Source: Dehalococcoidia bacterium
GTDB taxonomy: Bacteria > Chloroflexota > Dehalococcoidia > WHTO01
Assembly: GCA_009377665.1 (NCBI GenBank)
Contig: WHTO01000012.1
Coordinates: 1-33,074, forward strand
Length of the DNA: 33,074 bases
Reading direction: 5' to 3'
Below are positions 16,008 through 23,630 of this stretch, in pieces; positions within the stretch are counted from its first letter, which is position 1; every line of letters begins with the position of its first letter. The notes under the pieces are model-generated. The model saw only the letters and a list, made by a program, of their open reading frames with translations, made no database searches and was not told where the DNA came from. The position numbers and the translations under genes are program-made.

Positions 16008-17398
16008 TGGCTATGGCGATGCCACACAGCATCCCCGGCCGCGTGCACCTTGTGGGAGTCGGGGGCGCGCACATGTCGGCGATTGCCCGCATCCTGTTGC
16101 AGCGCGGCCACGCCGTCAGCGGGTCAGACCTGCGCCCCGGGCCGGTGACCGAGGGACTGGCGGAGCTCGGCCTATCCTTCCGGGCCGGACACGACGCGGC
16201 CAACGTTGGGGACGCCGAGCTCGTGGTGCACACCGTTGCGGCGAAGCCCGACAATCCGGAGCTGGCCGCCGCCCGCAGCGCCGGTCTGCCGGTGCTGACG
16301 CGCGCTCAGATGGTGGCGCGGCTGCTCGCAGGGCTGCGCCTTGTCGCGGTCGCGGGCAGCCACGGCAAGACGACGACATCCTCGCTCGTGGCGCATCTTC
16401 TGAAGGAATCGGGGATGTACCCGACGTACATGCTGGGCGGCGAGTCGCGGAACCTCGGCAGCAACGCGGGCAGCGGCGACGGCGAGTGGGCAGTCGTCGA
16501 AGCCGACGAGTATGGACGCGCCTTCCTCGAGTACGAGCCGGACATCGCTGTGGTCACCAACATCGAGCCAGACCACCTTGACTACTACGGCGACTACCAG
16601 GCCGTTAAGGATGCATTCCGGCAGTTCCTGGAACGAGTCAAAGCGGATGGCCTGGTGATCGCTGCGACAGCAAGCCAGGGGTTGGACGAAGTACTCACCG
16701 CGGCCCGCCCGCCCGCTCGCATCCTCCGTTATGGCGCCAACGGCGTTTCCACCTGGAAGGGCTACAAACTGACCTACGACGACGGCCTTCAGAGGTTCTA
16801 TCTGCTGGGCGAGGGCCGAGACTACGGAGTATTTCAGCTCGCGGTCCCGGGCCGACACAACTTCTGGAACGCCGTGGGCGCGCTCGCTGCCGCGATCCAC
16901 GCTGGCGCCGACGTCGAATCCCTGCGGCGGGCTCTCCCCCGCTTTAGCGGCGCGCGTCGCCGCTTCGAGAGCGTCGGGGAAGCGCGGGGTATCAGCATCC
17001 TCGACGACTATGCGCATCATCCCACCGAGATCAAAGCCACGATCGAGGCTGCTCGCGCCCGCTTCCCGGGACGGAGGCTGGTCATCGTTTTCCAGCCGCA
17101 TACCTACAGCCGGACAGGCTATCTCTTCGAGGAGTTCAAGGGCTGCTTCGAGGGTGCCGACGGGCTGTTCGTGCTCGATACCTACGCCGCGCGCGAGAGC
17201 GGAGGAGAGGGTCCGGGAGGGCGCGAGCTGGCCGAAGCCATCGCGCAGCCCCCGGCATCCTTCATCGCCACCCACGAGGAAGCGGTGGATGTGCTCGAGG
17301 CGTCACTGACGGACGGTGACGTTGTTTTCACGATGGGCGCGGGCGACGTGGACAGGGTCGGACCGGCACTGCTGGCACGGTTGGAGAGCGGCCAATGA
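16007..17398 (+). CDS. murC: MurC, UDP-MurNAc:L-alanine ligase
   Basis: The protein has 463 residues with the ATG overlapping the murG stop (TGATG). The N-terminal Rossmann-like domain has HLVGVGGAHMSAIARILLQRGHAVSGSD, a slight variant of the usual GIGG.GMSG. The ATP loop is AVAGSHGKTTTSSL (K121). The central domain has VVEADEYGRAFLEYEPDIAVVTNIEPDHLDYYG, and the C-terminal domain has ILDDYAHHPTEIKATIEAAR and FQPHTYSRT. These are MurC-specific signatures. It attaches L-Ala to UDP-MurNAc, the first amino acid of the stem peptide. The DEY-G-R segment replaces the common DESDGSF, which hints at a distinct MurC subfamily. A link to Mpl-like ligases can be excluded by context. Confidence 0.95.
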   Translation: MAMAMPHSIPGRVHLVGVGGAHMSAIARILLQRGHAVSGSDLRPGPVTEGLAELGLSFRAGHDAANVGDAELVVHTVAAKPDNPELAAARSAGLPVLTRAQMVARLLAGLRLVAVAGSHGKTTTSSLVAHLLKESGMYPTYMLGGESRNLGSNAGSGDGEWAVVEADEYGRAFLEYEPDIAVVTNIEPDHLDYYGDYQAVKDAFRQFLERVKADGLVIAATASQGLDEVLTAARPPARILRYGANGVSTWKGYKLTYDDGLQRFYLLGEGRDYGVFQLAVPGRHNFWNAVGALAAAIHAGADVESLRRALPRFSGARRRFESVGEARGISILDDYAHHPTEIKATIEAARARFPGRRLVIVFQPHTYSRTGYLFEEFKGCFEGADGLFVLDTYAARESGGEGPGGRELAEAIAQPPASFIATHEEAVDVLEASLTDGDVVFTMGAGDVDRVGPALLARLESGQ

Positions 17399-18330
17399 GC
17401 CGGATGGAAGCGATCGTCGGCGAATTGGAAACGATGGGCCCCGTGAAGCGCAACGAGCCGCTCTCCCGACACGTCACGTTCGGCGTTGGCGGTCCAGCTG
17501 ATATCTTCTTCACGGCGCGCAGCCGGGATCAACTCAGGAGCGCCTTCGTCATAGCGGCCGCGCATGGGATCGATTGCTTCGTCTTCGGTTCAGGCAGCAA
17601 CATCCTCGTCGGCGACGGGGGGATCCGCGGGCTCGTGATTGAGAACGACGCCTCGGCCGTCGACGGCCCGTCGCCCGTGGAGGGCGATGGGCTGGCTGTG
17701 CTCGCGGTGGATAGCGGCGTCAGCTTTGCCGGCCTGGCGCGGCGAATGTGCCGGGCGGGCTGGGCCGGTATCGAATGGGCCGTAGGGATACCCGGGTCGC
17801 TGGGCGGGGCGGTGGTCCACAACGCGGGCGCCTACGAAGGCTGTCTCGCCGACATCCTGGTGGATGCCTCGATCTCCGACCAGCGGGGGCAGGAGCGCAC
17901 CTGGGCCAATGAGGAACTCGGCTTCTCCTACCGCAACAGCATCTTCGGCACGGGCGACGCCGAGCCATCGGTTGTCCTCGGTGTCAGGCTGTTGCTCAAC
18001 AAGGACTCGGCCGACAGGCTCGCCGAGGTTGTGGGCGAGTATGACAGGTCGCGCACGACGGCCCAGCCACCAGGGCGCAACTGCGGGTCGGTGTTCAAGA
18101 ATCCGCCCGGTGACTCGTCGTGGCGTCTGGTCGCCGAAGCCGGTTTGCGTGGGGCCCGTGCTGGTAACGCCCAGATTTCCGAGAAGCACGCGAACTTCAT
18201 CCTCAATCTCGGCGGTGCTACCGCCGCGGACGTTAAGCAGCTGATAGACGCGGCTCAGTCCCGCGTCCGCGAGCGCTTCGGCGTTGAGCTCGAAACCGAA
18301 GTCAACCTCGTCGGTGAGGGATTCGCGTGA
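17395..18330 (+). CDS. murB: MurB, UDP-N-acetylenolpyruvylglucosamine reductase
   Basis: The protein has 311 residues and overlaps the murC stop as ATGA. It has the FAD-binding fold with [35 protein letters not shown] and [22 protein letters not shown]. The substrate and catalytic region contains [25 protein letters not shown] and ends with [20 protein letters not shown]. The Ser of GSVFKNP is the expected proton donor. It reduces UDP-GlcNAc-enolpyruvate to UDP-MurNAc with NADPH. The order murC-murB-ddl-ftsQ is common in Gram-positive-type clusters. Confidence 0.96.
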   Translation: MSRMEAIVGELETMGPVKRNEPLSRHVTFGVGGPADIFFTARSRDQLRSAFVIAAAHGIDCFVFGSGSNILVGDGGIRGLVIENDASAVDGPSPVEGDGLAVLAVDSGVSFAGLARRMCRAGWAGIEWAVGIPGSLGGAVVHNAGAYEGCLADILVDASISDQRGQERTWANEELGFSYRNSIFGTGDAEPSVVLGVRLLLNKDSADRLAEVVGEYDRSRTTAQPPGRNCGSVFKNPPGDSSWRLVAEAGLRGARAGNAQISEKHANFILNLGGATAADVKQLIDAAQSRVRERFGVELETEVNLVGEGFA

Positions 18331-19388
18331 GTAAGACCACTGTGGGGATCCTTTTCGGCGGACGCAGCGGCGAGCATGAGGTCTCGGTTGTGTCGGCGCA
18401 GGGCGCCCTTGGCGCGATAGACACGGCGCGCTTCGAGCCGGTCGCCCTGGGTGTCACGCGGTCCGGGACCTGGCTCACCCCGGGTGAGACACGCGAGGCG
18501 CTACGCTCGCTGGCGCCCGGGCGTTACGAGCCCCTGCCCGAGGTCGACGCTAACCCGCTGCTCGTCCGCCACGAGGTGCTGCGGGCCGTGTCTGGGCTGG
18601 ATGTCGTCTTTCCGTTGATCCACGGACCCTACGGCGAGGATGGTTCGCTCCAGGGTTTCTTCAAGGTGGCCGGCATACCTTACGTCGGAGCTGGCGTCGC
18701 TGCCAGCGCGATTGGACTGGACAAGCAGCTGCAGAAGGCGATCTGGAAGCAGGCGGGCCTTCCCGTTGTCGAGTACCTGGCGGTGTCGCGGGAGGAATGG
18801 CTGGAGTCGCCGGACGAGGTCGCCCGCCGAGCCGAGGGCGACCTCGGGTACCCGGCCTTCGTGAAGCCATCAAACGGCGGGTCCAGCGTCGCCATCAGCA
18901 AGGTACGGTCGCGCGAGGACCTGGGCGAGGCAATGGACGCCGCGCTGGCCTATGGGCCGAAGGCCCTCGTCGAGAGGGCGATGACGGCCCACGAAGTGGA
19001 GTGCGCCGTCCTCGGCAACGAACGTCCCGAGGCGTCGCCGCTCGGCGAGATCATCCCCGGCCGCGAATTCTACGACTACGAGGCCAAGTACCTCGACGTG
19101 GGCACCAAGTACGCGGTGCCGCCGCGGATCCCGGCCGACCTGCAGCAGCAGATCAAGGAGATGGCGATAGCCGCCTACCGCGCTATCGGCTGCGAGGGCA
19201 TGGCTCGCGTCGACTTCTTCGTGGAGGACGGCGGGAGTATCTACCTGAACGAGATAAACACGATCCCCGGGTTCACGCCGATCAGCATGTACCCCCGTTT
19301 GTGGGCGGAAGCGGGTGTCTCATACACCGAACTTCTGACGAAGCTCATTGACCTGGCGCTGGAGCGTGCCGCAAGGGGTGACGACTGA
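18327..19388 (+). CDS. ddl: Ddl, D-alanine-D-alanine ligase
   Basis: The protein has 353 residues; the GTG start overlaps the murB stop (GTGA). It is an ATP-grasp enzyme with GGRSGEHEVSVVSAQGAL at the N-terminus. PLIHGPYGEDGSLQGFFKVAGIPYVGAG and the phosphate-binding VKPSNGGSSVAISKV follow. It ends with VDFFVEDGGSIYLNEINTIPGFT and SMYPRLW. The omega-loop reads EFYDYEAKY, with Tyr where vancomycin-resistance ligases differ, so it should make D-Ala-D-Ala rather than D-Ala-D-Lac. The product is used by MurF. The stop overlaps ftsQ by one base. Confidence 0.96.
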   Translation: MSKTTVGILFGGRSGEHEVSVVSAQGALGAIDTARFEPVALGVTRSGTWLTPGETREALRSLAPGRYEPLPEVDANPLLVRHEVLRAVSGLDVVFPLIHGPYGEDGSLQGFFKVAGIPYVGAGVAASAIGLDKQLQKAIWKQAGLPVVEYLAVSREEWLESPDEVARRAEGDLGYPAFVKPSNGGSSVAISKVRSREDLGEAMDAALAYGPKALVERAMTAHEVECAVLGNERPEASPLGEIIPGREFYDYEAKYLDVGTKYAVPPRIPADLQQQIKEMAIAAYRAIGCEGMARVDFFVEDGGSIYLNEINTIPGFTPISMYPRLWAEAGVSYTELLTKLIDLALERAARGDD

Positions 19389-20191
19389 TGGCGCGGGCGA
19401 TACCACGCAAGTCACCGCTACGCCGGGCCGCCCGGGCTTCCAGGCCATCGAGGCTCCGGATGCAGAGTCCGACGTTCTCGCGCCTCCCCTTCCCCGGCCA
19501 GGGTGCGGTTTTGCTGGCGCTGGTTGTCGCGGTCTTCGTTGGGCTGGCTGTCCTCGTTTACAACTCATCGTTTCTGCAGGTCCGCAGCTTCGAAGTAGCG
19601 GGCGTGCGCGTGCTGAACCAGGGAGCGCTTATTGAGCTCAGCCAGGCCTATGGCGAGAACATGCTGACTCTACGCACCGGCGAGGTCGAGGATCGCCTCG
19701 AAGCGAACGCATACGTGGCGGAGGCCACGGTCAGCCGTGACTGGCCGGGTGTCCTGCACATCCAGATAGTCGAGCGCGCTCCAATCGGCACCTGGCAGGT
19801 CGGCGGGTCGGCATTCCTGGTGGATGCCGAGGGCGTCGTGCTCGACGTACAGGTTGGAACGCCACCGGCCGGGACGATCCCGATCGCCGCCGTGGACGGG
19901 ACGGTGCCGCAAATTGGCGAGAGGGTGGACGCCGACGCGATCAACCTGATCGACCGGCTGCGCTCGGATATCCCCGCCTTGAGCGGCGAGAACGTCGCGT
20001 CGTTCGAATACAGCAGGCTCTTCGGTCTGACCGTGATTACTGCTTCAGGGATCCGCGTCGTCTTCGAGGACAGCAAGGACTACGACTACAAGCTGGCCAC
20101 CCTGGTGAGCACGCTTACCCAGGCGCGCGCCCAGGGGCTGGCTTTTTCGGTGATCGACCTCCGTTTTGGAGATAGTCCGGCATTGAGGTAA
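19388..20191 (+). CDS. ftsQ: FtsQ/DivIB-type division protein
   Basis: The protein has 267 residues, starting with an ATG that overlaps the ddl stop. A basic cytoplasmic tail of about 35 residues precedes one transmembrane helix (about 37-58). A POTRA domain follows (FLQVRSFEVAGVRVLNQGALIELSQAYGENML...). The FtsQ domain comes next, with VAEATVSRDWPGVLHIQIVERAPIGTW and AFLVDAEGVVLD. It links the FtsL/DivIC pair to the divisome outside the membrane. Its C-terminus is followed at once by AAGGAGGG, the ribosome site of a small ORF that leads to ftsA. Confidence 0.92.
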   Translation: MARAIPRKSPLRRAARASRPSRLRMQSPTFSRLPFPGQGAVLLALVVAVFVGLAVLVYNSSFLQVRSFEVAGVRVLNQGALIELSQAYGENMLTLRTGEVEDRLEANAYVAEATVSRDWPGVLHIQIVERAPIGTWQVGGSAFLVDAEGVVLDVQVGTPPAGTIPIAAVDGTVPQIGERVDADAINLIDRLRSDIPALSGENVASFEYSRLFGLTVITASGIRVVFEDSKDYDYKLATLVSTLTQARAQGLAFSVIDLRFGDSPALR

Positions 20192-20201
20192 AGGAGGGAA
20201 C

Positions 20202-20312
20202 GTGATGATGGACGCCTCGCCCGCGCCGCACGTCATCAACGACGGCCAGAACCATCATCTTTCGGCCCGGGCTTTGCCCGGGACCGCCAGTACAAGGGAG
20301 GAGCGATCGTGA
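20202..20312 (+). CDS. Candidate small ORF between ftsQ and ftsA (35-36 codons)
   Basis: This ORF is too short for the ORF track. AAGGAGGG overlaps the ftsQ stop and sits about six bases before GTG-ATG-ATG. The frame then runs 35-36 codons and ends in a TGA that overlaps the ftsA GTG by four bases (GTGA), the same junction used through this operon. The peptide starts MMDASPAPHVINDGQNHH and ends TREERS. It is soluble, has three His and no membrane segment. A CCCGGGC-TTT-GCCCGGG hairpin lies inside it, between its start and the ftsA ribosome site. It could be a small divisome protein, or a leader peptide that couples ftsA translation to ftsQ. No homologue is known to me. Confidence 0.55.
   Translation: MMMDASPAPHVINDGQNHHLSARALPGTASTREERS
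20266..20282 (+). repeat. Perfect hairpin before ftsA
   Basis: CCCGGGC and GCCCGGG form a 7-bp perfect stem with a TTT loop, inside the candidate small ORF and 26 bases before the ftsA start. It leaves the AAGGGAGGAG ribosome site of ftsA free. With no T tract it is more likely a translational or RNA-stability element than a terminator. Confidence 0.6.
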
Positions 20313-21565
20313 GAAAGTCGAACACCTTCGTCGCGATCGACATCGGCACGACGAAGGTCTGCACACTGGTCGGTGACCGCAACATCGAAGGCGACCTGAG
20401 AGTTCTCGGGATCGGGATGGCGCCGTCGACTGGAATCAGCAAGGGAATGGTGTCCTCGATCCAGGACACCATCGAGTCGGTCAGGGTCTCGGTCGCCAAG
20501 GCCGAGCGGGCTGCCGGTACCCGGATCCTCGCGGCCCACGTCGGCATTACCGGCAACCACATCGACTCGATCAACAACCGGGGCATAATCGCCGTCCCGA
20601 ACTCAGAGAAGGCGATCTCGCGGGAGGACGTCGAGAGGGTGCTGGATGGCGCCGGTATGGTTTCCCTGCCCAGCAACCGGCGGATAATGCACGTGCTACC
20701 GCGCCATTTCGAGGTTGATGGGCAGAGTGGGGTGACCGACCCGGTGGGGATGTTTGGCCTGAGGCTGGACGTCGAGGCCCACGTGATCACGGGCGCCCAG
20801 TCTGCCATCCAGAACCTGACGCGCTGCGTCGAAGCCGTGGGCGTGCAGGTCGAGAACCTTGTCCTCCAGCCCCTGGCCAGCGGCGACGCCGTCCTCGACG
20901 ACGAGGAACGGCGCCAGGGCGTCGTCCTTGCCGACATCGGTGGGGGCACCACCGATATCGCCATCTGGGTCGACGGCGCCGTCTATCACACCTCGGTCCT
21001 TCCGGTTGGTGGCTACCACCTGACCAAGGACCTCGTGGTGGGCCTGCGCACACCGTTCCACATAGCCGAGGACGCCAAGTCGCGCTATGGGCATGCCCTC
21101 CCCAGCCAGGTAAGCGCCGACGACGCCATCGAGATCGACGCCTTCGGTGGCGAGCGCCGGCGCCAGGTCACGCGGCGGAGGCTTTGCGAGATCATCCAGG
21201 CCAGGGCGGAGGAAGTGCTCGAGATGATCTTCGTCGAGGTCAAGCGGGCCGGCTTTGAGGAGCAAATCTCGGCGGGACTGATCCTGACCGGCGGCTCCGC
21301 CCGCCTGCCCGGGCTGGACGAGCTGGCCGAGCAGGTGCTGGCCGTGCCGGTGCGCATCGGTTATCCCCGCGGCGTGACCGGCCTCATCGACAACCTGCAG
21401 GACCCGGCGTACGCCACCAGCGTCGGCTTGCTCAAGTGGGCTGCGCACGGCGGCGAGGCGCCGGACGGCGCCGTCCGCAAGTCGAGCGGCGGGGCCAGCC
21501 CGTCCACTCTGCCGCGGATCTTCCGCTGGATGGGTGACCTCGTGAAGGCGCTGCTCCCGGCATGA
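20309..21565 (+). CDS. ftsA: FtsA, actin-like membrane tether of FtsZ
   Basis: The protein has 418 residues from a GTG with AAGGGAGGAG five bases upstream. The actin-like phosphate-1 motif is FVAIDIGTTKVCTLVG. The SHS2/1C subdomain follows, and phosphate-2 is VLADIGGGTTDIAIW. The adenosine motif is GLILTGGSARLPGLDELAEQVL. The last residues, LPRIFRWMGDLVKALLPA, form a clear amphipathic helix, the membrane-targeting sequence of FtsA. It binds the FtsZ C-terminal peptide and recruits the divisome. Its presence separates this organism from Actinobacteria, which lack FtsA. Confidence 0.96.
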   Translation: MRKSNTFVAIDIGTTKVCTLVGDRNIEGDLRVLGIGMAPSTGISKGMVSSIQDTIESVRVSVAKAERAAGTRILAAHVGITGNHIDSINNRGIIAVPNSEKAISREDVERVLDGAGMVSLPSNRRIMHVLPRHFEVDGQSGVTDPVGMFGLRLDVEAHVITGAQSAIQNLTRCVEAVGVQVENLVLQPLASGDAVLDDEERRQGVVLADIGGGTTDIAIWVDGAVYHTSVLPVGGYHLTKDLVVGLRTPFHIAEDAKSRYGHALPSQVSADDAIEIDAFGGERRRQVTRRRLCEIIQARAEEVLEMIFVEVKRAGFEEQISAGLILTGGSARLPGLDELAEQVLAVPVRIGYPRGVTGLIDNLQDPAYATSVGLLKWAAHGGEAPDGAVRKSSGGASPSTLPRIFRWMGDLVKALLPA

Positions 21566-21684
21566 GGATCGAGATGCTGTGCCGAGGCGCTGCCGCGGGG
21601 GGTGACTTATTGGGGTGAGCGAACGGAGCGTCCGAAGAGCGAGCTTGGAGCCCCGCCAGGGTTGCCAACACAGGAGGGACCTAT
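21566..21684 (+). other. ftsA-ftsZ spacer (leader of ftsZ)
   Basis: This is the longest gap inside the dcw cluster (119 bases). It holds a good ftsZ ribosome site, AGGAGGG about seven bases before the ATG. A weak foldable segment is also present (CGGAGCGTCCG plus outer GGGG/CCCC). No convincing -35/-10 pair was found. Extra ftsZ-specific transcription or RNA processing here is possible but not shown. Confidence 0.4.
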
Positions 21685-22749
21685 ATGTCCAACAAAGTTA
21701 GATACGACGGCCTGCCTCAGATCAAGGTGATCGGCGTGGGCGGAGGCGGCTGTAACGCCGTCAACCGCATGATCGAGGAGCGCGTCGAAGGCGTTGAGTT
21801 CATCGCCGTCAACACCGACGGCCAGGCCCTGGAACGCTGCCGGGCCGAGGTCAAGATCCGCATCGGGGACCGCGTAACGCGAGGCCTGGGTGTGGGCGGC
21901 GACCCCAACAAGGGACTGCGCGCCGCCGAAGAAAGCCGTGAGGAGCTTGTCGACGCCGTCAAGGGCGCCGAGATGGTCTTCGTCACCGCTGGCATGGGCG
22001 GCGGGACCGGCACCGGCGCCGCGCCAATCGTGGCCGAAGTCGCCAAGGAGATCGGCGCCCTTACAGTTGCGCTCGTGACCCGGCCTTTCGACTTCGAGGG
22101 GTCGCGCCGCAGGGCCCGGGCCACCGAGGGCATCGAGCGTCTGCAGGACCGGGTGGATACCCTGATCACCATCCCGAACCAGCGCCTGCTCGCGATTTGC
22201 GACCAGAACGTCACGATCGAGGAGGCCTTCAAGCAGGCCGACGACGTACTGCGCCAGGGCATGTCGGGCATCTCGGAGTTGATCACCACGCCGGGTGAGA
22301 TCAACCTCGACTTCAACGACATCCGCACGATCATGAGCGAGGCCGGACCCGCGTTGATGGCAATCGGTCGCGCCGCCGGCGAGAACCGGGCTGTTGAGGC
22401 TGCGAGACAGGCCATCCACAGCCCGATTCTCGATATCGGCATCCAGGGCGCGCGCGGCGTGCTTTTCAACATCACCGGCTCGCGCACGCTCGGGCTGCGT
22501 GAGGTGCACATGGCCGCCCAGGTGATCGCCGAAGTCGTCGACCCCGACGCCGAGATCATCTTTGGGACGGCGATTGACCCCGACCTCGGCGACGAGGTGA
22601 AGATCACGGTCATCGCGACCGGCTTCGCTGTCGACCACGAGGCGACGATCGCCGACGAGCGCATCCGCCAGCTCCGCATCGAATCGCTGGAGCAGGTGGC
22701 TGACACTGAGTTACCCACGTTCCTGCGGCGCTCTATGGCGCTGCGCTAG
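21685..22749 (+). CDS. ftsZ: FtsZ, tubulin-like division GTPase
   Basis: The protein has 354 residues from an ATG behind AGGAGGG. The GTPase domain has [25 protein letters not shown], the tubulin signature GGGTGTG (105-111) and the T7 synergy-loop region [11 protein letters not shown]. The core ends near TVIATGF (308-314). The C-terminal linker is only about 25 residues, followed by the conserved peptide ELPTFLRR (342-349) that binds FtsA and other partners. FtsZ polymerises into the division ring. It is the last gene of the cluster and is followed by a strong inverted repeat. Confidence 0.98.
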   Translation: MSNKVRYDGLPQIKVIGVGGGGCNAVNRMIEERVEGVEFIAVNTDGQALERCRAEVKIRIGDRVTRGLGVGGDPNKGLRAAEESREELVDAVKGAEMVFVTAGMGGGTGTGAAPIVAEVAKEIGALTVALVTRPFDFEGSRRRARATEGIERLQDRVDTLITIPNQRLLAICDQNVTIEEAFKQADDVLRQGMSGISELITTPGEINLDFNDIRTIMSEAGPALMAIGRAAGENRAVEAARQAIHSPILDIGIQGARGVLFNITGSRTLGLREVHMAAQVIAEVVDPDAEIIFGTAIDPDLGDEVKITVIATGFAVDHEATIADERIRQLRIESLEQVADTELPTFLRRSMALR

Positions 22750-22868
22750 GACGTGCGTGGCTGGAATTCCTTGCGAAAGGAGGGCTCTGTCTAGCCGAGC
22801 AAGCAGGACCCCCGGGATGGGATTAGCTCCTGGTGTGGTCACGGCGCCCCGCCTGCGCACCAGGATCA

Positions 22869-22899
22869 GTGGCGGCTCCGCCCATGGCGGAGCCGCCAC
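22869..22899 (+). terminator. Terminator-like inverted repeat after ftsZ
   Basis: GTGGCGGCTCCGCC and GGCGGAGCCGCCAC form a perfect 14-bp stem with a CAT loop, about 120 bases after the ftsZ stop. The tail GCCTTTACG is poor in T, so termination may be partial. It is still the best candidate end of the dcw transcript. The 119 bases between the ftsZ stop and this element contain no gene I can support. Confidence 0.7.
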
Positions 22900-22964
22900 G
22901 CCTTTACGTCCGCACGATCGGATCAATGTGGAGCCTGTCGTGCGGGCCGTGCCATGCTCTGAGA

Positions 22965-23183
22965 ATGGCCGTGCGCGCCCTCTTCTTCGCCGGGCTCTTC
23001 GTCGTCTGCTGGCTGAGCGTCTGGGCACTGTTCCTTGTCTTCGGCGATTACCTGCGCACCGACCGGATAGCTGACGCGCTCGAGTCTCCCTCCGCCTCGG
23101 TTGATCTCGCCCTGGCGGCGCTGGTTACCCTGCTTTTCTCGCTGGCTGTTCTAGCCTCCTCGGCGCGGCGCAGCCGCGGCTAG
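22965..23183 (+). CDS. Small two-helix membrane protein of unknown function
   Basis: The chosen ATG gives 72 residues; an in-frame ATG at 22926 would add 13 less plausible residues. Two hydrophobic helices (about 4-27 and 46-65) flank a short charged loop with DYLRTDRIADALE. It ends in a basic tail, SARRSRG. It lies between the ftsZ terminator and the rnpB terminator. No clear Shine-Dalgarno is visible. The two clean helices with a basic end favour a real gene over chance, but no family is recognised. Confidence 0.5.
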   Translation: MAVRALFFAGLFVVCWLSVWALFLVFGDYLRTDRIADALESPSASVDLALAALVTLLFSLAVLASSARRSRG

Positions 23184-23210
23184 CCCGATTGGTGGGGCGG
23201 GAAATGGCGA

Positions 23211-23232
23211 AGCCCTCTCGGAAGAGAGGGCT
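23211..23232 (-). terminator. Terminator of rnpB
   Basis: AGCCCTCTC and GAGAGGGCT form a perfect 9-bp stem around a four-base loop, seven bases beyond the 3' end of rnpB on the minus strand. The downstream minus-strand tail, TCGCCATTTCCC, has a weak T run. It may also serve the convergent small membrane gene. Confidence 0.75.
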
Positions 23233-23238
23233 CCACAA

Positions 23239-23608
23239 GGGTTCAGCAGGCCTGTAAGCCGGGTTCTGTAGCCCACCAGGGTGGGCCGGTGGCCATCCAT
23301 CTAGCCCGTCCGTTACCGGCCGGGTCACGCGGCCAACCCGAGGGTCGAGGGCCGGGCGCCCTTCCCCGCCGTGGCGGGGGCCCTCCTATTCGGCCTTGCT
23401 CCAGGTGGGGTTTGCCCGAACCGTGCTGTCACCAGCACGACGGTGCGCTCTTACCGCACCATTGCACCCTTACCCCGAGGGGCGGTATGTTTCTGTGGCA
23501 CTTTCCGTCGTCTCGCGACGCCCGGGTGTTACCCGGCACCCTGCCCGGTGGAGCCCGGACTTTCCTCTGCCGCAACGCGGCAGCGGCCACCCGGCCTCCT
23601 GAACCGTC
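23239..23608 (-). ncRNA. rnpB: RNase P RNA (catalytic RNA, bacterial A-type by length)
   Basis: On the minus strand the RNA has the signature GAGGAAAGTCCGGGCTCC near its 5' end (complement of 23550-23567). The matching 3' strand of helix P4, ACAGAACCCGGCTTA, lies near the 3' end (complement of 23255-23269). The ends pair as helix P1: GGTTCAG (5') with CTGAACC (3'). The middle contains AAAGTGCCACAGAAACATACC, also typical. The length of about 370 bases fits bacterial RNase P RNA. It cleaves 5' leaders from pre-tRNA with the RnpA protein. All ORFs called here on either strand are shadows. Only 22 bases separate its 5' end from the sensor gene upstream. Confidence 0.95.
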
Positions 23609-23630
23609 TAAGTCTAACGGATTGCGGGCG

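Noticed and set aside
21613-21702. Short GTG ORF between ftsA and ftsZ ([11 protein letters not shown]...)
   Set aside because: Its ribosome site is weak and badly spaced, and its end overlaps the ftsZ start in a different frame without a coupling pattern.
22757-23074. 105-aa ORF after ftsZ
   Set aside because: It runs through the terminator-like inverted repeat and into the small membrane gene in another frame. Its composition is low-complexity Arg/Pro.
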